Shown here: piece after piece, positions 58,656 to 64,000 of the stretch
How the letters are laid out: every line of letters begins with the position of its first letter
Numbering within the stretch: position 1 is the stretch's first letter
Assembly: GCA_900660155.1 (NCBI GenBank)
Contig: CABFPE010000200.1
Coordinates: 387,295 to 451,294 of the forward strand
Direction: 5' to 3'
DNA length: 64,000 nt
From: Hofstenia miamia
Lineage: Eukaryota > Xenacoelomorpha > Acoela > Hofsteniidae
Notes under the pieces: generated by a model
Databases searched by the model: none
The model's input: only the letters and a program-made list of their open reading frames with translations
Told to the model about the DNA's origin: nothing
Program-made: the position numbers and the translations under genes

Positions 58656-61144
58656 CAATTACCTTTTTGCATGTAAGCAAACCTTTAGAAAAGGAAACCA
58701 CAACAAGAAAATTCTGCTGTTCTTTATTCAACCAGTTCTATGTGAAGATGAAATTTGTGTGTATTCTTACACGTTCTTCAAAACTACTGAAGTTTTAATA
58801 AAAGATTTTGATAAGTTTTTACACGAATTTCATTTAAAATGTTGTTAATTTCTTTTACTACAACACTTAACGTAATGTTTTAAGGAAAGTAATACTTTCC
58901 TGCATATCCAAGCAAGATATCTCCCAAAATCAGGGGTTCGTAGTAAATATAGATAATATGTTTGTACTTTTGTTTATTAACCTTTAAGTGTATGCTTGCA
59001 ATCTTAGCGCTTTTCTTCGCCGTTTTCAAGGAACTATGCCTTATTTGTAAGACAAGACCAGCCAACGCTAAATATACAACACTTGACATTCAAAATGAAA
59101 CTAGTAATTTTGAGTAATTTTGACAAGATCAGGTTATGTAAATGAGGGTATTATTTACCATTTGTATAGATAGAATTATGGATGAGAACCATGTGCTCAG
59201 CGCTATCAATAATAGACTTTCCATAATGACATACATCCTCTGATTTGCAAGAAGCAATATTTGGCTTACTTAGCCCTTGAAAGAGAATCTCTATCTCAAG
59301 TTGATACTAATGATTCATTAAAGTTTGGAAAGGAAAACTTTGATTTCTTTACATTTAAATACATTCCTAATTTTCAAGTCTTCATTTTTTCAGAAAATTA
59401 TCAGCAAGCAACTATCACTAAATCAAATATCTCACCTAAAAATGTGTCAGGCACTCCTTAAGTTTTAGTCTGGCTATATCACTGCTATACACACTAATTC
59501 TAAGCTGTGATACAACTGCCGTTATACCTACTGTTGTAAAACCTGTTACGACTCAACTTCATCCAAATGTGAAATCTCTTGCTATTTAGAAAATACACAA
59601 TAATTTTTCAAATACCATCTATACCTTGTCGCAAAAATGGGACTAAAGAAAATTTAATTTACAGACAAATTGATGAATATATTTACAACCAGAAACTAAG
59701 AGTAATAGTAAAATGAATTGGCTATAAACACAGTTTAAGCTTTTACAAATTTTCAATTGTTCGATTAGCATTTGGCTAAACGCAACAAATTTCTACGAAT
59801 GACCGGTGAAATAGCATGTTGCGATTTTGGGCTTTCTTGAACCAATGTCGCCTTCGTAAGTGGATTTCTTATCCACGAAGTTCTTGAAGAGAGTCCACGT
59901 GAATTTTTAGCTATTGCAGAATTCTAATGTCGTTTTCAGACACAAAATGTCATAGGACGGCCATTTCCAGCTGTTCTTTGTCTAACAAATTGTGAAAAGT
60001 TCATCACAAAATGTTAATGTTCAGTGAGAAGCTGTTCATTATAATGAAAAGCATGGCTCCCACTCCTATGCATTTTTGTAGAAGCAGGTATGATTTATTG
60101 TTCACCTCCGTTTTAATTACAAAACACCTTATTTTAGTATGAATTTATCTTAATAATATTATTGAAGGCGATCAGTAAGAATTGCACAGACTCATGCTTC
60201 TTGCTAAGCTCATTATTTATTTCAAAATAGTTTCGCAGATGGCTCAGCCTGGTTTATGTAAGCTATTGTATAGTTTATTAACATGCATTCCCATTGTTGG
60301 AAGAAATGTTATGCTTAGTTTTCGTACATTTGCGCTTAAATTGGATAATTAGAAAGTGGTCGGTTTAATCGTGTGGCTTTTTACTTAATGAGTTGTTGGA
60401 GCATCGAATATTTCCCAACGGATGAAATAAATGGATAGTGAGCTGAACGCTTGCTGTTGGATTATTACTCCACTTCAACGTCAAGAATTTAATTGATGGG
60501 AAATTGTATTGACAGGTTATTCTAACGAAAATCAATAGCATGAAAGATAAAAATCTATTTTCATATCTGTGCCATTTAGTTGTATAACATTATTTACATA
60601 ATACCAGACTGCACTACAAAAACATATTTCAATTTTAGACAAAAGAGAAAATGAATCAGACCAATTCTTCTCTTGTGTCACACTTGCTTAAGACATAATT
60701 GCAATACAATGGCAAGTTTTGCTAAAATATACTTTTTAATACATTTTTTACGAATAGAAAATGAGCATTGTTTATAGTAAATATGCGGTAATTATGCAAT
60801 TATTTTGCAAGAATACATTTCTTCAAATCTTGGCCAGAATCAAAAGCTACTATTTAAGCGTCAAGCATGGATTTTTTAAACATACTAGCCATCTCTGACA
60901 CTGCTACAGAGCACTAAAGCGCATTAGGGAGAAAATAAAATAGCTACAAAGTTCACGATGTTTTTACATTTCCTAATAACATTTAAATGATCTAGGCGTT
61001 ACAAGAGCAAGGTACTTAGCTAGAGTAGAATTGAATAAAATCTACTGCCATATAAAATAAATTTAACGGCTGAGCTCAAAAAGTTCACATATCATTAAAA
61101 TTTGGTACAACAACTCTAGAAAGCCAAAAGCTTTTGTTACGTAC
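58656..61144. other. Transporter intron, unassigned
   Basis: AT-rich. 59770-60060 has a minus-strand reading (AISPVIRRNLLRLAKC) that might be an old Tc1-like helix-turn-helix, but the support is too thin to call. Confidence 0.3.
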
Positions 61145-61328
61145 CAAGTGTGTTCATTCCATTTTCATAGCCCACAGATTTCTTTCTTCGCTTTACTTGA
61201 ACGATTTTGTATTTCGGAATTTTGGCTGTTGAGTTGTTCAGCTTTGATTCAATTGTGAGGTTTTTGTACTCTGCAGCGGTTAGTTTGACCTTTTCCTTTA
61301 CGTCTTTCATTTCATATGTTGTTGATGT
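61145..61328 (-). CDS. SLC1A: SLC1 transporter, visible exon 3 (extracellular TM4 loop)
   Basis: 184 nt, phase 0 in and phase 1 out; donor GTACGT. It encodes a hydrophilic loop with two N-glycosylation sites (NLT, NST), the long variable extracellular loop typical of EAATs, then YENGMNTL leading into TM4b (GMNVLG in vertebrates). The basic run VKRRKK is unusual for this loop. Confidence 0.9.
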
Positions 61329-62270
61329 CTAAAAATTCAAATGTTTTTCTTGAAAACTTGATAATGAATATGTGCAAAAACATAAAAGCACGTGGAGATT
61401 TTGGGGGAAGCAATTACAGTGTTTGGGTTTGAGTTTTGACTAGATTAGATGCAAGTGTACAAAAGAGAAGTGTTCAACCCTACAAACTGAGTTGTACGCA
61501 ATTTAAATCATTTTAGTCTTGGAATATTGACGTATCTATCAGGAAATATGCTCCACATAAAGTGAGCATTACTATTCTAGTTGTACTTGAAAATATTTTG
61601 ATTTTTTAAAGTATATTCAAATGATGTCCTTAACTCATAGAAAATGTTAAGTAGTAGTTTGCAGAAGACCACTACCTGAAACTTAGTTAGATTTTGAGCA
61701 AAACTGGGCCTCAAATGAACTGAAATTACTACAGTGGTCCGCGCTTAAATATTGTTCCACTTTCGGTCATTATTTTCATATTCTTAAAAAAGTTCATTAT
61801 AATCAACAAATATATTCAATCATTTCCAGGCTAACCTCAGATCAATACCTTTCCAAAATTGTATTAAGTGTACCCGAGCACAGTTCTGAACTGAGTTATA
61901 GTTCACATCATAGTCGATTTAACTAACCACTAATCCTAGGAGTTATGGAAATATGTGGAAATTAATACAAATATGGAAATAGTTTTAAAGTGGAACTGAA
62001 AATGGAATGTAATTAACCTTTGAACAAACAAAGACTCATCGGGTAACTTGATAATGCTCTAATTGATGTCTACCACAAATTATTCCAAACCTAACCCAAT
62101 TATAAACTCTACTTATACCTGGAATTCCTCATGTTCTTCTGTTCTGAGCCAATCAAAATAATGCACTTACTGAACTAGTTTCATTCCTTCCAAAGTTATT
62201 CCAAACAAATGTTAATGTATATATTACATACATGCATTCACATAAATTTATGAAAAACATAAACTCTTAC

Positions 62271-62313
62271 GCTTTGAAAACAAGCTTGAACAACGTTGTC
62301 GGGGAACATGTTT
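62271..62313 (-). CDS. SLC1A: SLC1 transporter, visible exon 2
   Basis: A 43-nt micro-exon, acceptor AG at 62314-62315 and donor GTAAG. It completes Arg and encodes NMFPDNVVQACFQS, a near-invariant EAAT block (N-M/L-F-P-x-N-x-VQACF). It is too short for ordinary gene finders and was found by continuing the frame from exon 1. Confidence 0.92.
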
Positions 62314-62849
62314 CTAAATATCTATGAATTTATAATGTTAAGTCTATAGAAACAACATGCACTGTCTTGTTTTAGAGATTCACACATTGAAAATTGTTGA
62401 TATTATGAAATATAGTATTAGTATATAGTTCAAAAGTATAGTTATAAAGATGTTAATAAAATCTAACCACCCCGCTAATAATACAAAGAAATACGAAAAA
62501 CTGTGAGCAGCAAACAGTTTGAACTCTGATCGCATTTCTCGGTGAATCATTACCAGAAAAGATTTTTAAGGCGTTTTTGAAACACGCTTAAGTTTATCAA
62601 AAAGGCGAATGTCGGTAGCTTTGTTGAATATACTTTGCAAAAATTTCGACGTCCATCGTGTTATTATATTTTGCATTTTGATTCAAGTAACACACGAGAT
62701 TTGACTAGTTTTACATTTTCGGTTCGGATGCTAGATTTGCAGGATTGTAAATGCTCACTTCTGCAGAAATATTGATGTCATATTAATTGTCGCGCAATTG
62801 ACAGAAAAATACAATATCGAGAAACAAAGGCAGTATTTGTTATAAATAT

Positions 62850-63180
62850 CAAGAAATGCATCTCTTTTGGAGGTCGTTGTCTGCAAATGTGAGGTCATCA
62901 AGAAAAAGCAGAGGCAAGGGACTGAGAGCGTATGTCAGATAGATCGATAAAAATAATGAATAAAAGTGGCCCAAGAACTGTTCCCTGTCGAATTTGGTTC
63001 TTGATGATTGATGCAAGCGGTTAGACAAACAAAACTTAATTAAAAGTAAGATGCAGAATGAACATTGAATTTCATATGCTTGAGTAACACAAATTCCAGT
63101 GAAAGTAAGAATTTTGTCATTTATCATATGTTCATAGAATAGCTTTACGATAGAAAGAAAACTCATAAAATATTTTTTGG
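62850..63180 (-). mobile_element. LINE RT fragment in the first visible intron
   Basis: Minus-strand readings give FCLSNRLHQS, then in another frame IRQGTVLGPLLFIIFIDLSD (RT motif B region) and FLDDLTFADND. This is the motif B to motif C stretch of a Jockey/CR1-like RT, frameshifted and isolated. Confidence 0.6.
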
Positions 63181-63589
63181 AAAACTATTTTTAATATCAA
63201 ATATGTTTTTAGATTTTTGTCTCTCAAAAATACTTCGACCTTCATGTAAATAATCTCCAAAGAGAAAATCTAATCTATCTAATGTATTTTGCATGATAAG
63301 CAGGATTTGCTTCTGTTATCATATCAAATATTACCATGCCATTTTGATTTCATAAGTTCTGCTAATTCGATTTGATTTCTAATGGATTTTGTCTAGTCCT
63401 TAATTAGTAATAATCAAGACGTTGAACAGTATCTTAGTATAAATAGAAGAAAAACACAAGTATAACCAAACCGCCAATATTTAATTAAAATTAATAGTAT
63501 ATGAGCTGGGTAACAGTATTCTTAATAAAATTGGATGGTCTTACCAATATTCTATAGACTACCAAATTATTTTAATATCTCGAACTAAC

Positions 63590-63748
63590 CTTGTCAAATC
63601 CATGAGTGAATCCATCGTGGTTAGTTTTTTAGTATTGAATTTTTCTGAAGTTCCACCGTATTTTTTGCTAGCCTCTGTGATTTCTGAGTTGCCTGGATGA
63701 ATGAGTGTGACAAGAACTATTCCCAGAGTTGATGCAATTATTGTTGTT
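63590..63748 (-). CDS. SLC1A: SLC1 transporter, visible exon 1 (TM3)
   Basis: 159 nt; acceptor AG at 63749-63750 and donor GTTAGT next to 63589. It encodes TTIIASTLGIVLVTLIHPG, matching TM3 of EAATs, followed by a hydrophilic loop rich in Lys and Glu and the conserved MDSLMDLT. The first base completes a codon from an exon beyond the window. The apparent ATG 9 nt upstream of the acceptor (MLR...) is intronic by this model. The codon for Arg is split with the next exon (AG|A). Confidence 0.92.
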
Positions 63749-64000
63749 CTAAGCATTTGAAATTTTTCAATTAAGACTCATTATAAATTTCTGATCGCAA
63801 TGTCAAACTCGATTGCGATTGCCACTCAAACTGTTTAAACTAAAGGCTTTGGTTGCTTAAAATTGACGCCTATTTAAGCAAATCTGTTTGAAATTTTTTA
63901 GTAATATAAAAGAACAGAAACATGAAATGTCAAATGATTGATTACGCAAACAACAAGTGCTTTGTTTGAAAAGTTTGTTTATAAGTGAATAATGTGAAAT
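63749..64000. other. Intron upstream of visible exon 1
   Basis: Upstream intron of the transporter; ends at the right edge. No further exon is seen in these 250 bp. Confidence 0.5.

Larger units (their letters stand above)
36506..63748 (-). other. SLC1A: SLC1-family (EAAT-like) glutamate/aspartate transporter gene, 3' part, nine exons
   Basis: Nine minus-strand exons join in frame over about 27 kb, every junction GT-AG with matching codon phase, and give about 431 residues from TM3 to the stop. The first exons (N-terminus, TM1-TM2) lie beyond the right edge. The order matches the family: TM3, a glycosylated TM4 loop, TM4b-c, TM5, TM6, HP1 with SSSATLP, TM7 with NMDGT, HP2, TM8 with DRLRTSINVLGD, and a 39-residue tail. 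Asp, Arg and Asn of DRLR...N are the acidic-substrate contacts in EAATs (human EAAT1 D476, R479, N483), so glutamate/aspartate uptake coupled to Na+ at the plasma membrane is predicted, rather than ASCT-type neutral exchange. HP2 reads [11 protein letters not shown] where animal EAATs usually have SIGAAGIPQAG. The exact SLC1A paralog cannot be assigned. Confidence 0.93.

Noticed and set aside
58359-58798. Open frames with TLTLTLTL and RVRVRVR runs
   Set aside because: They are translations of the telomeric repeats and G-rich minisatellite inside the MITE, not a gene.
59770-60060. Second Tc1/mariner relic on the minus strand
   Set aside because: Only a loose helix-turn-helix-like phrase is visible, with no catalytic block and no inverted repeats.
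63559-63756. 65-residue ORF starting MLRTTIIAS as a free-standing gene
   Set aside because: Its core is TM3 of the SLC1 transporter; the ATG lies before a 3' splice site and the end runs into the intron. It is listed as an exon instead.

Overview
The window is AT-rich eukaryotic (animal) DNA from a transposon-laden genome. It has genes split by GT-AG introns, calcium-binding-EGF membrane proteins, an SLC1-family transporter, TTAGGG-type telomere motifs, several LINE lineages and many hAT-like short elements. I cannot name the species; an invertebrate metazoan fits best.

Layout. 0-7 kb: two + strand, essentially single-exon genes for secreted-then-anchored EGF-repeat proteins (1708-3015 and 6089-6994). 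They are tandem paralogs whose middle EGF modules are almost identical in DNA while the rest has diverged, which is the pattern left by gene conversion. hAT-like MITEs (849-1408, 3969-4225) and a 432-bp duplication cluster (4523-5603) lie around them. 7-36 kb: no host gene recognised. This is a transposon graveyard: CR1/Rex-like LINEs (7.1-9.65 kb minus, 19.8-21.55 kb plus), a Tc1/mariner relic (11.7-12.4 kb), a long hAT-like element (13649-15390), an R4/Dong-like LINE piece amplified into four 302-bp tandem copies (16.6-17.8 kb), and a nest at 24-33.5 kb in which a minus-strand Jockey-like LINE was hit by two plus-strand LINEs, one of them later hit by a hAT MITE with a perfect target duplication. 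A 263-bp false-looking duplication flanked by single Ns sits at 26.6-27.2 kb.

36.5-63.75 kb: the 3' part of a minus-strand glutamate/aspartate transporter gene (SLC1/EAAT family). Nine exons join in frame with GT-AG borders; the first exons lie beyond the right edge. The introns (48 bp to 11.5 kb) hold a 13-copy, 270-bp satellite (46052-49553), more LINEs, and several 8-bp-TSD MITEs. One of these, 58307-58647, is unusual: its core is an inverted pair of telomeric repeat arrays.

Functional picture: the EGF proteins look like cell-surface adhesion or recognition molecules. The transporter keeps the SSSAT, NMDGT and DRLR...N signatures expected for Na+-coupled acidic amino acid uptake, with two unusual residues in its HP2 gate loop. 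The most novel observations are the telomere-repeat MITE, the patchwork conversion between EGF paralogs, and the edge-versus-interior variant pattern of the satellite.
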